This document shows, piece after piece, positions 43,859 to 51,102 of a stretch of 64,000 nt of DNA (positions are counted from its first letter, which is position 1; each line of letters opens with the position of its first letter). The stretch is taken from positions 248,001-312,000 of the forward strand of contig NZ_PDOA01000001.1 of the NCBI RefSeq assembly GCF_003116135.1, read 5' to 3'. Below the pieces are notes generated by a model. It searched no databases, had not been told where the DNA came from, and was given only the letters and a program-made list of their open reading frames with translations. This stretch comes from Teichococcus aestuarii. GTDB taxonomy: Bacteria > Pseudomonadota > Alphaproteobacteria > Acetobacterales > Acetobacteraceae. The translations under genes were made by a program, and so were the position numbers.

Positions 43859-43910
43859 GCCAGGGCAGGAGGCCCTGGCCCCGCCGACGGCCCCGGGCAG
43901 CAGGGGGCCG
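43859..43910 (-). terminator. Two hairpins downstream of efp
   Basis: CGGCCCC (43888-43894) pairs with GGGGCCG (43904-43910), and GCCAGGGC (43859-43866) pairs with GCCCTGGC (43872-43879). Both lie in the 139-bp gap between efp and suhB. No T-run on the transcribed side, so they may be Rho-assisted. Confidence 0.55.
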
Positions 43911-43928
43911 GCGGCGGGTGGCGGGCGA

Positions 43929-44495
43929 TCAGCCCTTGGCGCGCTCGACGTAGGAGGCGTCCTCGGTCTTCACCACGATCTTCTCGCCGGCGGTGACGAA
44001 GGGCGGCACCATGGTCTTCACGCCGTTGGAGAGCACGGCCGGCTTGTAGGAGGAGGAGGCGGTCTGCCCCTTCACCACCGGGTCGGCCTCGGCCACCTCC
44101 AGCGTCACGGTCTGCGGCAGCTCCATGGCCACCGGGTCGCCCTCGATCAGCTTGACCGAGACCGTCATGTTCTCGGCCAGGAAGGGCAGGCGGTCGCCCA
44201 GGATCGCGCCGGGGACGATCGTCTGCTCGAAGGTCTCGGGGTCCATCAGCACGAGGTTCTCGCCATCGGCGTAGGAGTAGGTGAACTCCTTGTCCTCGGT
44301 CATCAGGCGCTCGACCGTGTCGGCGGTGCGCCAGCGGTCGTCCTTCTTGGTGCCGGTCTTGATGTCGCGCATCTCGACCTGGATGAAGGCGCCGCCCTTG
44401 CCCGGGGTGATGATCTGGATCTTCAGGACCGTCCAGCGCCGGCCCTCATACTCGATGACCTGACCGGGCCGCATCTGGTTGGCCTGCTGCTTCAT
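43929..44495 (-). CDS. efp: Elongation factor P
   Basis: 188 aa. Rescues ribosomes stalled on polyproline; several proteins here, such as the PBP2 tail, carry such stretches. Seen: KOW-like N-domain MRPGQVIEYEGRRWTVLKIQ, the loop TPGKGGAFIQVEMRDI with K33 at the modification position, then two OB domains (YSYADGENLVLMDPETFEQT, ELPQTVTLEVAEADPVVKGQ, GVKTMVPPFVTAGEKIVV). ATG at 44495 fits the family start; an extension to 44555 is not needed. The Lys modification genes are not in the window. Confidence 0.97.
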   Translation of the reverse strand: MKQQANQMRPGQVIEYEGRRWTVLKIQIITPGKGGAFIQVEMRDIKTGTKKDDRWRTADTVERLMTEDKEFTYSYADGENLVLMDPETFEQTIVPGAILGDRLPFLAENMTVSVKLIEGDPVAMELPQTVTLEVAEADPVVKGQTASSSYKPAVLSNGVKTMVPPFVTAGEKIVVKTEDASYVERAKG

Positions 44496-44634
44496 GGGCT
44501 TGGCACCTGCTTCATCGGGCTGAAGGAACGAATGGGCAGGCGGCATGACCGCCACGGCCCGGGCGGCGGGCGTTTAACGCTCCGCGCGGCGGGAAGCAAC
44601 CTTGGCGGCACGGCCCGCATGGCGCGGGCGGCCC

Positions 44635-44874
44635 TCATGCGGCGCCCGGGCCGCTCCTGCCCGGCGCGGCGGGGCGGGATGCCTCGGCCCGCAAGCAACG
44701 CAGCACCGCCTCGAACTCGGCCAGCAGCAGCGCCTGGCTTTCCTGCTCCGCGCCGGCCAGGACCGAAGCCAGTTCCCCCTGCACGTCGGCCAGGAAGGCG
44801 GCGGGGTCCTGCGCGTCGCCCATCATGTGCCGCAGGGCGCGCCGGATGGCGGAATGCAGCAGCTCGCGCTCCAT
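44635..44874 (-). CDS. Small helical hypothetical protein
   Basis: 79 aa, not recognised. Seen: MERELLHSAIRRALRHMMGD, AAFLADVQGELASVLAGAEQ and ESQALLLAEFEAVLRCLRAE form an amphipathic, acidic helical protein with a disordered Pro/Gly tail. The start is uncertain: the reading frame stays open upstream, but that part is Pro/Cys-rich and unlike the rest. It lies 139 bp upstream of efp. Confidence 0.5.
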   Translation of the reverse strand: MERELLHSAIRRALRHMMGDAQDPAAFLADVQGELASVLAGAEQESQALLLAEFEAVLRCLRAEASRPAAPGRSGPGAA

Positions 44875-45272
44875 CGCGGCGAGGGCGCGAAGATCCGCCG
44901 GTGCAGCCGGGGCGCAGGAAGGGCCGCCTGCCTGGCCGGGCGGTGGGCAGCTCCGGTCCGGGCAAGGCGGAGGCGAATCAGCGTCGTGCAAATCTCGACC
45001 CGTTCTTGCGCGGGGCACAGGAGCGATGCCGCCATGGCTGGCGCATAATTGTCATGCTGCAGATGCAGGTCTTTCCCGGAGCTCGCAAGAAGAATTTTCC
45101 GGCAGCCGACAGGGCGAAACAATTGGTCCCGCGACAGCACGGGCGACACCTGGAAAAACCGGCGCTAACAGAAAATGATAATATTCTTATTTTTCGTATT
45201 CATGGCGAAATAATAATCTCTCGTCGCCGGCAGGATAGATGGGCAAGAGGCGCCTGCACCTGCGGAAAACCC
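44875..45272. other. 398-bp intergenic region with AT-rich island
   Basis: Between two divergently read small hypothetical genes. About 45165-45235 is an AT-rich island that contrasts with the rest of the window and holds the dyad listed separately plus an AATAATAAT tract at 45210-45218 region. No convincing coding sequence is seen; it probably carries regulated promoters. Confidence 0.6.
45172..45193. promoter_or_regulatory. 22-bp dyad operator in AT-rich island
   Basis: The arms AAAATGATAAT (45172-45182) and ATTCTTATTTT (45183-45193) are inverted repeats matching at 9 of 11 positions. The left arm contains the TGATAAT half-site typical of Fur-family operators. It lies 79 bp upstream of the small gene at 45273 and may act on either side. 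Identity of the regulator is inference. Confidence 0.5.
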
Positions 45273-45494
45273 ATGCCTCTGCCTTCCAGAACCACCCGGG
45301 AGACTGCGCCCCAGCGCATGGACACCGTCATCCGCTCCGTGGCGGAGGCGCAGGATGCCGCCTGGGCGACGGGCCAGATGCTGGCCGCCATGGTACTGTC
45401 CATGGTGGAGGCCGATCTGCGGGTGCTGGTCGAGCACAACCCCTGGCTGCGTGCGCAGGGCGCGGAGCCGCGGCCGGCTCCCGAGCGGCGCTGA
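45273..45494 (+). CDS. Small hypothetical protein
   Basis: 73 aa, not recognised. Seen: a basic N-terminus (MPLPSRTTRETAPQR) then a helix-rich body MDTVIRSVAEAQDAAWATGQ, MLAAMVLSMVEADLRVLVEH. The second ATG (45318) would give 58 aa with the same core and may be the true start. It follows the AT-rich dyad and is convergent with the DUF445 gene (11 bp between stops). Confidence 0.5.
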   Translation: MPLPSRTTRETAPQRMDTVIRSVAEAQDAAWATGQMLAAMVLSMVEADLRVLVEHNPWLRAQGAEPRPAPERR

Positions 45495-45505
45495 GCCGCG
45501 CCGGG

Positions 45506-46819
45506 TCAATGCGCCACGCGGCCGAACACCGCCGTGAGCAGCATGAACAGCGCGCCCCCCGCCAGGAAGCCCACCAGCGTCCCGTTCACCCGCACGAACT
45601 GCAGGTCGCGCCCGACGCGGAGCTCGATCTTCTCCACCACCGTCGCCGTGTCCCAGCGCGCCACCACGCCGGCGATGAAGTCGGCCAGCTGGCCCTGGGC
45701 GGCGCCCAGCGTGCCGCGCACCGCCTGCTGCGCCAGCGTGTTCACCCGCTCCCGCGCTGCCGGGTCCTCCTCCAGCAGGGTGCCGAGATTGGCGAACAGC
45801 CCTTCCATCATCGCCGCGGCGCGGCTGTCCGGGGCGGCGGCGTCGGCGGCCAGGCTGCGCTTGAGGCGGCCCCACACATCCATCAGCCAGGCCGCCACGG
45901 TGGGGTGGGAGGCCGCCTCGCGCAGCGCGCGGCCGATGGCGGCGGCGCGCTCCGGGTCGGTCTCCAGCTTCTCGATCTCGGTGTTCAGCCAGGCCTCGAA
46001 GGCGATCCGCAGCGTGCTGTCGCCCGGCTCCGTGCGGTCCAGCTCCTGGTTGATGGTGCCGAGGATGCGGCGGGCCACGGCGGCGCCGGCCAGCCAGCCC
46101 ACCAGCGCGCCGCCCTCGGCCCGCACCCGCGCCTGGATGGCGGCGCGCAAATCGTCCTCCTTCGCCGCCAGCAGGGCCTTGAGCTGCTCCAGCGCCAGGC
46201 CGAACACCGCCTGGTGCTGGCCGCCCGCCATCAGTGCCCGCAGCATGCGGGCCAGCAGCCGCGCCGCGCCGGGGCCGGAGACCATGCGTGGCAGCAGCCG
46301 CTGGATCAGGCGGCGGGCGCGGCCATCCTCCACCGCGTTCAGCAGGGCGGGCAGGCTGGCGGCCAGCGCCTCGGCGGCGGGGCGGGCGGTGGCCGGGTCG
46401 GCCAGCACGCGGCGCAGCAGCCCGGCCACGTCCACCCGCGCCATCACCCGCTGCAACTCCGCCTCGGTGAAGACGTGGTTGGCCACGAAGCGCCCGAGGC
46501 CGCGCCCCAGCCGCGCCTTCTGGTTGGGGATGATGGCGGTGTGCGGGATGGGCAGGCCGAGCGGCCGGCGGAACAGCGCGGTGACGGCGAACCAGTCCGC
46601 CAGCCCGCCCACCAGCCCCGCCTTGGCCGAGGCCTGCAGCAGCTCCGCCCAGTAGCCGGGCGGCAGCTGGTAGGCGCCCAGCATCAGCGCCGCCATCAGC
46701 ACCAGCAGGCCGGTGGCGAAGCGCCGGTGGCGGACGAGGTTGCGGCGCAGCTCGGCGTCGGGGTCCGGGAGGAGGGAGTCCGGGGGAAGGGAAGCCGGGG
46801 GAGGGGGCGTGGCAGGCAT
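45506..46819 (-). CDS. DUF445 family membrane-anchored protein
   Basis: 437 aa. Seen: a first hydrophobic segment (ATGLLVLMAALMLGAYQL, about 36-53), the family signature GLVGGLADWFAVTALFRRPL followed by GLPIPHTAIIPNQKARLGRG, a long helical middle part with alternating charged residues, and a C-terminal anchor (GTLVGFLAGGALFMLLTAVF). Known: DUF445 (YjiN/YheB-like) has no firmly established function; it is an inner-membrane protein with a large helical domain. ATG at 46819. Divergent from the Zur-controlled zinc operon. Confidence 0.88.
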   Translation of the reverse strand: MPATPPPPASLPPDSLLPDPDAELRRNLVRHRRFATGLLVLMAALMLGAYQLPPGYWAELLQASAKAGLVGGLADWFAVTALFRRPLGLPIPHTAIIPNQKARLGRGLGRFVANHVFTEAELQRVMARVDVAGLLRRVLADPATARPAAEALAASLPALLNAVEDGRARRLIQRLLPRMVSGPGAARLLARMLRALMAGGQHQAVFGLALEQLKALLAAKEDDLRAAIQARVRAEGGALVGWLAGAAVARRILGTINQELDRTEPGDSTLRIAFEAWLNTEIEKLETDPERAAAIGRALREAASHPTVAAWLMDVWGRLKRSLAADAAAPDSRAAAMMEGLFANLGTLLEEDPAARERVNTLAQQAVRGTLGAAQGQLADFIAGVVARWDTATVVEKIELRVGRDLQFVRVNGTLVGFLAGGALFMLLTAVFGRVAH

Positions 46820-46926
46820 CCCGCCGAAGGTAGTGCGCCACACCCCCTGGCGGGAGGCGGCACGCCCGACAATACGCCGTGCCTGGCCACGATCCCCCGG
46901 TGTGCGGCTTGTCTGCGCCGGAGAAG

Positions 46927-46943
46927 ATGTTATTTCATAACAT
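46927..46943. promoter_or_regulatory. Zur box
   Basis: ATGTTAT-TTC-ATAACAT is a perfect 7-3-7 inverted repeat and matches the core of the proteobacterial Zur operator (ATGTTAT-N3-ATAACAT). It ends at the base before the ATG of the small ORF at 46944 and precedes znuCB, so it should repress zinc uptake when zinc is ample. Confidence 0.88.
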
Positions 46944-47075
46944 ATGGCGATGCTCCCCACCCTTCCACTGGCCGACCCCCTGGCCCTTTCCTCCGGCGCC
47001 CTGGCGCGCCTCGTGCTGGCGGCGCTGCTGCTGGCGCTGCTGTGGGGCGGCGTGTTCTGGGCCCTGGCGGCATGA
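46944..47075 (+). CDS. 43-aa single-helix membrane peptide before znuC
   Basis: Reading from ATG 46944: MAMLPTLPLADPLALSSGAL followed by a strong hydrophobic helix (RLVLAALLLALLWGGVFWAL) and a TGA that overlaps the znuC ATG as ATGA. No ribosome site fits because the Zur box directly abuts the start; it would be leaderless or start at the second ATG (46950). The overlap suggests it couples translation of znuC. It could be a real small membrane subunit or a leader peptide; no homolog is known to me. Confidence 0.5.
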   Translation: MAMLPTLPLADPLALSSGALARLVLAALLLALLWGGVFWALAA

Positions 47076-47833
47076 GCGGCGTGGACGCGGCGGGCATCAC
47101 CCTCACCGACCTGACGCTGACGCATGGGCGCCGGCCGGCGGTGCACCACATCTCCGGCCGCTTCGCGCCCGGCAGCCTGACCGCCATCGTCGGCCCCAAC
47201 GGCGCCGGCAAGTCCACCCTGCTGCGCGCCATCGCCGGGCTGCACCCGGCGCGGGAGGGCGGGCTGCGCGCGCCGCGCCACGCCATCGCGCTGCTGCCGC
47301 AGGCCGCGGCGCTGGACCGCGCCTTTCCCATCTCCTGCCTCGACGTGGTGATGTTCGGCCACTGGTCGCGCGCCGGCGCCTTCCGCGCCCTGCGCCCGGC
47401 CGAGAAGCGCGCGGCGCGCGAGGCCCTCTCGGCGGTGGGTCTGGAGGGGTTCGAGGGGCGCCCGGTGGGCAGCCTCTCCACCGGCCAGTTCCAGCGCGTT
47501 CTGTTCGCCCGCCTGCTGGTGCAGGACGCGCCGGTGATCCTGCTGGACGAGCCGTTCAACGCCGTCGATTCCCGCACCGCAGCCGACCTGCTGGCGCTGG
47601 TGCACCGCTGGCATGGCGAGGGCCGCACCATCCTGGCCGTGCTGCACGACCTCGAGCTGGTGCGGCAGCAATTCCCGCGCACGCTGCTGCTGGCGCGCGA
47701 GCCCATCGCCTGGGGCCCGACCGCCGAGGTGCTGACCGCCGCCAACCGGCTGAAGGCCCGCATGATGTCCGAGGGCTGGGATGCCGACGCCGAGGCCTGC
47801 GGCCTGCCGCCGGACGCGCGCAGCGCCGCCTGA
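47072..47833 (+). CDS. znuC: Zinc ABC transporter ATPase ZnuC
   Basis: 253 aa ATP-binding subunit of a metal ABC importer. Seen: Walker A GPNGAGKSTLLRAIAGL, Q-loop LLPQAAALDRAFPIS, the signature as LSTGQFQRVLFARLL (LSTGQ variant), Walker B VILLDEPFNAVD and switch His in AVLHDLELV. The Zur box upstream makes zinc the likely metal. Overlaps both neighbours by ATGA-type junctions, so translation is coupled. No znuA binding-protein gene is in the window. Confidence 0.92.
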   Translation: MSGVDAAGITLTDLTLTHGRRPAVHHISGRFAPGSLTAIVGPNGAGKSTLLRAIAGLHPAREGGLRAPRHAIALLPQAAALDRAFPISCLDVVMFGHWSRAGAFRALRPAEKRAAREALSAVGLEGFEGRPVGSLSTGQFQRVLFARLLVQDAPVILLDEPFNAVDSRTAADLLALVHRWHGEGRTILAVLHDLELVRQQFPRTLLLAREPIAWGPTAEVLTAANRLKARMMSEGWDADAEACGLPPDARSAA

Positions 47834-48729
47834 TGAGCGGGCTTTCCCTCTACGGCCTGCCCCTCTACGACCTGCTGTGGGCGCCCTTCGCCGAGTTCGG
47901 CTTCCTGCGCCGGGCGCTGGTGGGCTGCCTCGCCCTCTCGCTGGCGGCGCCGCCGCTCGGCGTGTTCCTGGTGCTGCGGCGGATGAGCCTGACGGCCGAC
48001 GTGCTGGCGCATGGCATCCTGCCCGGCATCGCCGCCGGCTTCCTGGTGGCGGGGCTCTCCGTCACCGCCATGTCGGTGGGCGGGCTGGTGGCTGGGCTGG
48101 TGGTGGCGGTGGGGGCGGGGGCCATCTCCCGCGCCACCGGCGGGCGGGAGGATGCGGCGCTGGCCGCGCTCTACCTGCTGGCGCTGGCGCTCGGCGTCAC
48201 GCTCATCTCCACCCGCGCCGGCTCGGTGGAGCTGTCCCACCTGCTGTTCGGCAGCGTGCTGGGGGTGGACGACCCGGCGCTGTTCATGATGGCCGGCATC
48301 TCCAGCCTGACGCTGCTGGCGCTGGCCTTCGCCTGGCGGCCGCTGGTGCTGGAGTGCTTCGACCCCGGCTTCGCCGCCGCCGCGAGGGCGCGGGGCGGGC
48401 TGTGGCACCTGCTGTTCCTGGTGCTGGTGGTGCTGAACGTGCTGGCCGCCTTCCAGGCGCTGGGCACGCTGATGGCGGTCGGGCTGATGATGCTGCCCGC
48501 CGTGGCCTCCCGCCACTGGGGCCGCAGCGTCGGCGGCATGGCGTATGCGGCGGTGGGCATCGCGCTCGCCGCCAGCCTCAGCGGGTTGCTGCTCTCCTAC
48601 CACCTCGACCTGCCGACGGGGCCGTCCATCGTGCTGGTGGCAGGCGGCGTCTGGGTGCTGTCCGCCCTGGCCGGGCCGGTGGACGGCATCCTGCCCCGGC
48701 TGCTGCGCCGGCCGCACCTGACGGGCTGA
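47833..48729 (+). CDS. znuB: Zinc ABC transporter permease ZnuB
   Basis: 298 aa, about eight membrane helices of the ABC-3 permease family. Seen: PLGVFLVLRRMSLTADVLAHGILPGIAAGF (split here: LRRMSLTADVLAHG is the coupling region), ELSHLLFGSVLGV, FQALGTLMAVGLMMLPAVAS and DLPTGPSIVLVAGGVWVLSAL. The ATG overlaps the znuC stop by one base. It ends the operon, convergent with exoD. Confidence 0.92.
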   Translation: MSGLSLYGLPLYDLLWAPFAEFGFLRRALVGCLALSLAAPPLGVFLVLRRMSLTADVLAHGILPGIAAGFLVAGLSVTAMSVGGLVAGLVVAVGAGAISRATGGREDAALAALYLLALALGVTLISTRAGSVELSHLLFGSVLGVDDPALFMMAGISSLTLLALAFAWRPLVLECFDPGFAAAARARGGLWHLLFLVLVVLNVLAAFQALGTLMAVGLMMLPAVASRHWGRSVGGMAYAAVGIALAASLSGLLLSYHLDLPTGPSIVLVAGGVWVLSALAGPVDGILPRLLRRPHLTG

Positions 48730-48738
48730 GCCGCCCCC

Positions 48739-49455
48739 TCAGAACAGGAACAGGCTGCCCAGCGTGCCCACCAGCGCCAGGCTCAGCCCGTAGCCGAGCA
48801 GCGCCATCAGCCCGTCATTGGAGACCAGCGCCAGGGCGAAGACGCTGATCACGCCCGCCACGATGCTGGTGGTGAAGGGCACCATCTCCATGGGCGGCAT
48901 CAGCAGCGCCAGCAGCAGGCAGGCAAGCGCGATGATGTGGGTGCCCACCCCCTGCGTCAGCGCCACGAGGCGCGGCTTCAGCACGCGGTCGATGATCCGC
49001 GCCGGCGGCCGCAGGAAGCCCAGCGCCTGGTGCACGCGGCGGCAGGGCACGCTGCGTCCGGTCACGGCGCGCGGCACCCAGAATTCGCGCCGGCCCAGCA
49101 GCATCTGCCCGCAGATCGCCACGATGATCACCGTCATCACCGTGGGCAGGAAGATGATGCCGGAGAGCGGCGAGACCACGATGATCGCCGGCAGCAGCAG
49201 CAGCGCACCGAAGGAGCGCTGGCCGATCTGGTTCAGGATCGCCTGGCCGGAGACGGTCTCGGCATTGGCGCAGGCCTCCTCGATGCAGTCGAGCAGCCCG
49301 CCGAGGTTGCAGGGGGGCGGCTGCGGCACGGTGGGGCGCCGCCGCATCGTGCCCTGGAAGGCGCGGGCGATCAGGTCGCGGCTGAGGCCACGCCGGGCCT
49401 GGGACGGGCCGTCGCCATCCCCGGCCGCCACCTCTCGCCGCATCCACACACCCAT
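48739..49455 (-). CDS. exoD: Exopolysaccharide synthesis protein ExoD
   Basis: 238 aa membrane protein. Known: ExoD affects exopolysaccharide production and alkaline tolerance in rhizobia; mechanism unknown. Seen: a soluble N-terminal part with GGLLDCIEEACANAETVSGQ, then hydrophobic segments GALLLLPAIIVVSPLSGIIF, LPTVMTVIIVAICGQMLLG, and two more at the C-terminus; the central REFWVPRAVTGRSVPCRR-like stretch is typical. ATG at 49455 with GGGAG upstream; ATG at 49443 is an alternative. Divergent from ridA. Confidence 0.88.
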   Translation of the reverse strand: MGVWMRREVAAGDGDGPSQARRGLSRDLIARAFQGTMRRRPTVPQPPPCNLGGLLDCIEEACANAETVSGQAILNQIGQRSFGALLLLPAIIVVSPLSGIIFLPTVMTVIIVAICGQMLLGRREFWVPRAVTGRSVPCRRVHQALGFLRPPARIIDRVLKPRLVALTQGVGTHIIALACLLLALLMPPMEMVPFTTSIVAGVISVFALALVSNDGLMALLGYGLSLALVGTLGSLFLF

Positions 49456-49494
49456 GCCACGCTTTCTCCCATCCGATTCGAGAAGGACCTGCCC

Positions 49495-49863
49495 ATGAAC
49501 GAGACGAACACGCCCATCCGCCGGCTGGCGGAGGAGGAACGCCTCTGCGGTGCCACCGTTGCCAATGGCTTCGTCTTCCTGGCCGGCCAGGTGGCCGACG
49601 ACGCCTCGCTCGACGCCGAGGGGCAGACGGCCGACATCCTGGCGCAGATCGACGCGCTGCTGGCCGAGGCGGGCACCGACAAGCGCGCCCTGCTGCAGGT
49701 GAACATCGTGCTGGCCGACATCGCCGACGCCCCCGCCATGAACCGCGCCTGGGACCGTTGGCTGGACCGCGGGCACAAGCCGGCGCGCATGACCATCCAG
49801 GGCGCGCTGGTGGATCCGCGCTGGAAGGTGGAGATCACCGGCGTGGCCCTGGCGCCACGCTGA
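49495..49863 (+). CDS. RidA family protein (YjgF/YER057c/UK114)
   Basis: 122 aa. RidA family members deaminate reactive enamine/imine intermediates. Seen: VANGFVFLAGQVADDA, GQTADILAQIDALLAEAGTD, VNIVLADIADAPAMNRAWDR and PARMTIQGALVDPRWKVEIT. The usual catalytic Arg region is present in a variant form (PARMTIQGAL rather than PARxxxxxxxLP), so this may be a RidA subfamily member rather than archetypal RidA. ATG at 49495 with AAGGA upstream. Confidence 0.9.
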   Translation: MNETNTPIRRLAEEERLCGATVANGFVFLAGQVADDASLDAEGQTADILAQIDALLAEAGTDKRALLQVNIVLADIADAPAMNRAWDRWLDRGHKPARMTIQGALVDPRWKVEITGVALAPR

Positions 49864-50046
49864 CGGCCAACCCGCGCCCGGCGGCAGCTGGCGCTTGCGC
49901 GTCAATCGCGGAAATGTGAACGTCCGCGCCGTCCTGGTGGCCGGGGAGCGGCTGGGGCGGAAACCGGGGCCATGCTGCCATGGCGCGGCCCCGCTTCCGC
50001 CGCAATCCCCGGCCAGCCTTGGCTTCCGCTGACAGAGAATCACCCC

Positions 50047-51072
50047 ATGCCTGTTCCGGCCGGCCCCGTTTCCGCCTCTGCCCCCTCCGGGGGACGCGCC
50101 GATTTCTGGCGGGGCCGGCGCGTGCTGGTCACCGGGGGCGCGGGCTTCCTCGGCAGCGGGCTGTGCCACGCCCTGTGCCGCCTCGGCGCCGAGGTGACGG
50201 CGCTGGACGCGCTGCTGCCCGAGGGTGGCGCCAACCGCGCCAACCTGGCGGAGAGCGGCGTCCGGCTGGTCGAGGCCGACCTGCGCGACGCCGACCTCGC
50301 CCCGCATGTCGCGGGCATCGACGTGCTGTTCAACATGGCGGCCCAGACCAGCCATGCCGGCAGCATGGCCGACCCCTTCACCGACCTCGCCATCAACGCC
50401 ACGGCGCAGCTGCGCCTGATCGCGGCGCTGCGCGCGGGGGCGCCCAAGGCCACCGTGGTGCATGCCTCCACCCGCCAGTTCTACGGCCGCCCGCACTACC
50501 TGCCGGTGGACGAGAAGCACCCCATCAACCCGCCCGACGCCAATGGCGTCTCGAAGCTGGCGGGCGAGCAGTACTGGCTGATGGAGGGCCGCGTGCAGGG
50601 CCGCCCCGTCGTCTCGCTGCGGCTGACCAATTGCTACGGCCCGCGGCTGCGGGTGAAGGATGCGCGGCAGACCTTCCTCGGCATCTGGTTCCGCCGCCTG
50701 CTGGAGGGCGAGCCCTTCGAGGTGTGGGGCGGCGCCCAGCTGCGCGACCTCGCCTATCTGGACGACGTGGTGGCGGCCTTCCTGGCGGCGGCCGAGACCC
50801 CCGCCTGCGCCGGCCGCGCCTTCAACCTCGGCGGCGCCAGCCCGGTCTCCCTCACCGAGCTGGCCGAGGCCGCCATCGCCGCCAATGGCGGCGAGGGCCG
50901 CTACGTGACGCGGGAATTCCCCGCCGAGCGCGCCTCCATCGACATCGGCAGCTTCCACGCCGACGACACGAGCTTCCGCAGCGCGACCGGATGGGCCCCG
51001 GCCGTGACCCTGCCGGAGGGGCTGCGCCGCAGCCTCGAATGGTTCCGCCCGCGTCTCACCGATTACCTCTGA
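50047..51072 (+). CDS. NAD-dependent sugar epimerase/dehydratase
   Basis: 341 aa extended SDR. Seen: Rossmann VLVTGGAGFLGSGL (residues about 25-38), DVLFNMAAQTSHAGSM, HASTRQFYGRPHYLPVDEKH, LRLTNCYGPRLR and LRDLAYLDDVVAAFL. The canonical catalytic YxxxK reads NGVSK here, so the Tyr position is Asn while Lys is kept; a Tyr two motifs earlier (RQFYG) is present. It is followed 30 bp later by a DegT aminotransferase, implying NDP-aminosugar synthesis. Substrate is not determinable. Confidence 0.9.
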   Translation: MPVPAGPVSASAPSGGRADFWRGRRVLVTGGAGFLGSGLCHALCRLGAEVTALDALLPEGGANRANLAESGVRLVEADLRDADLAPHVAGIDVLFNMAAQTSHAGSMADPFTDLAINATAQLRLIAALRAGAPKATVVHASTRQFYGRPHYLPVDEKHPINPPDANGVSKLAGEQYWLMEGRVQGRPVVSLRLTNCYGPRLRVKDARQTFLGIWFRRLLEGEPFEVWGGAQLRDLAYLDDVVAAFLAAAETPACAGRAFNLGGASPVSLTELAEAAIAANGGEGRYVTREFPAERASIDIGSFHADDTSFRSATGWAPAVTLPEGLRRSLEWFRPRLTDYL

Positions 51073-51102
51073 CTGGCGATACCGCTCCAAGGAGAAGGGC
51101 AG

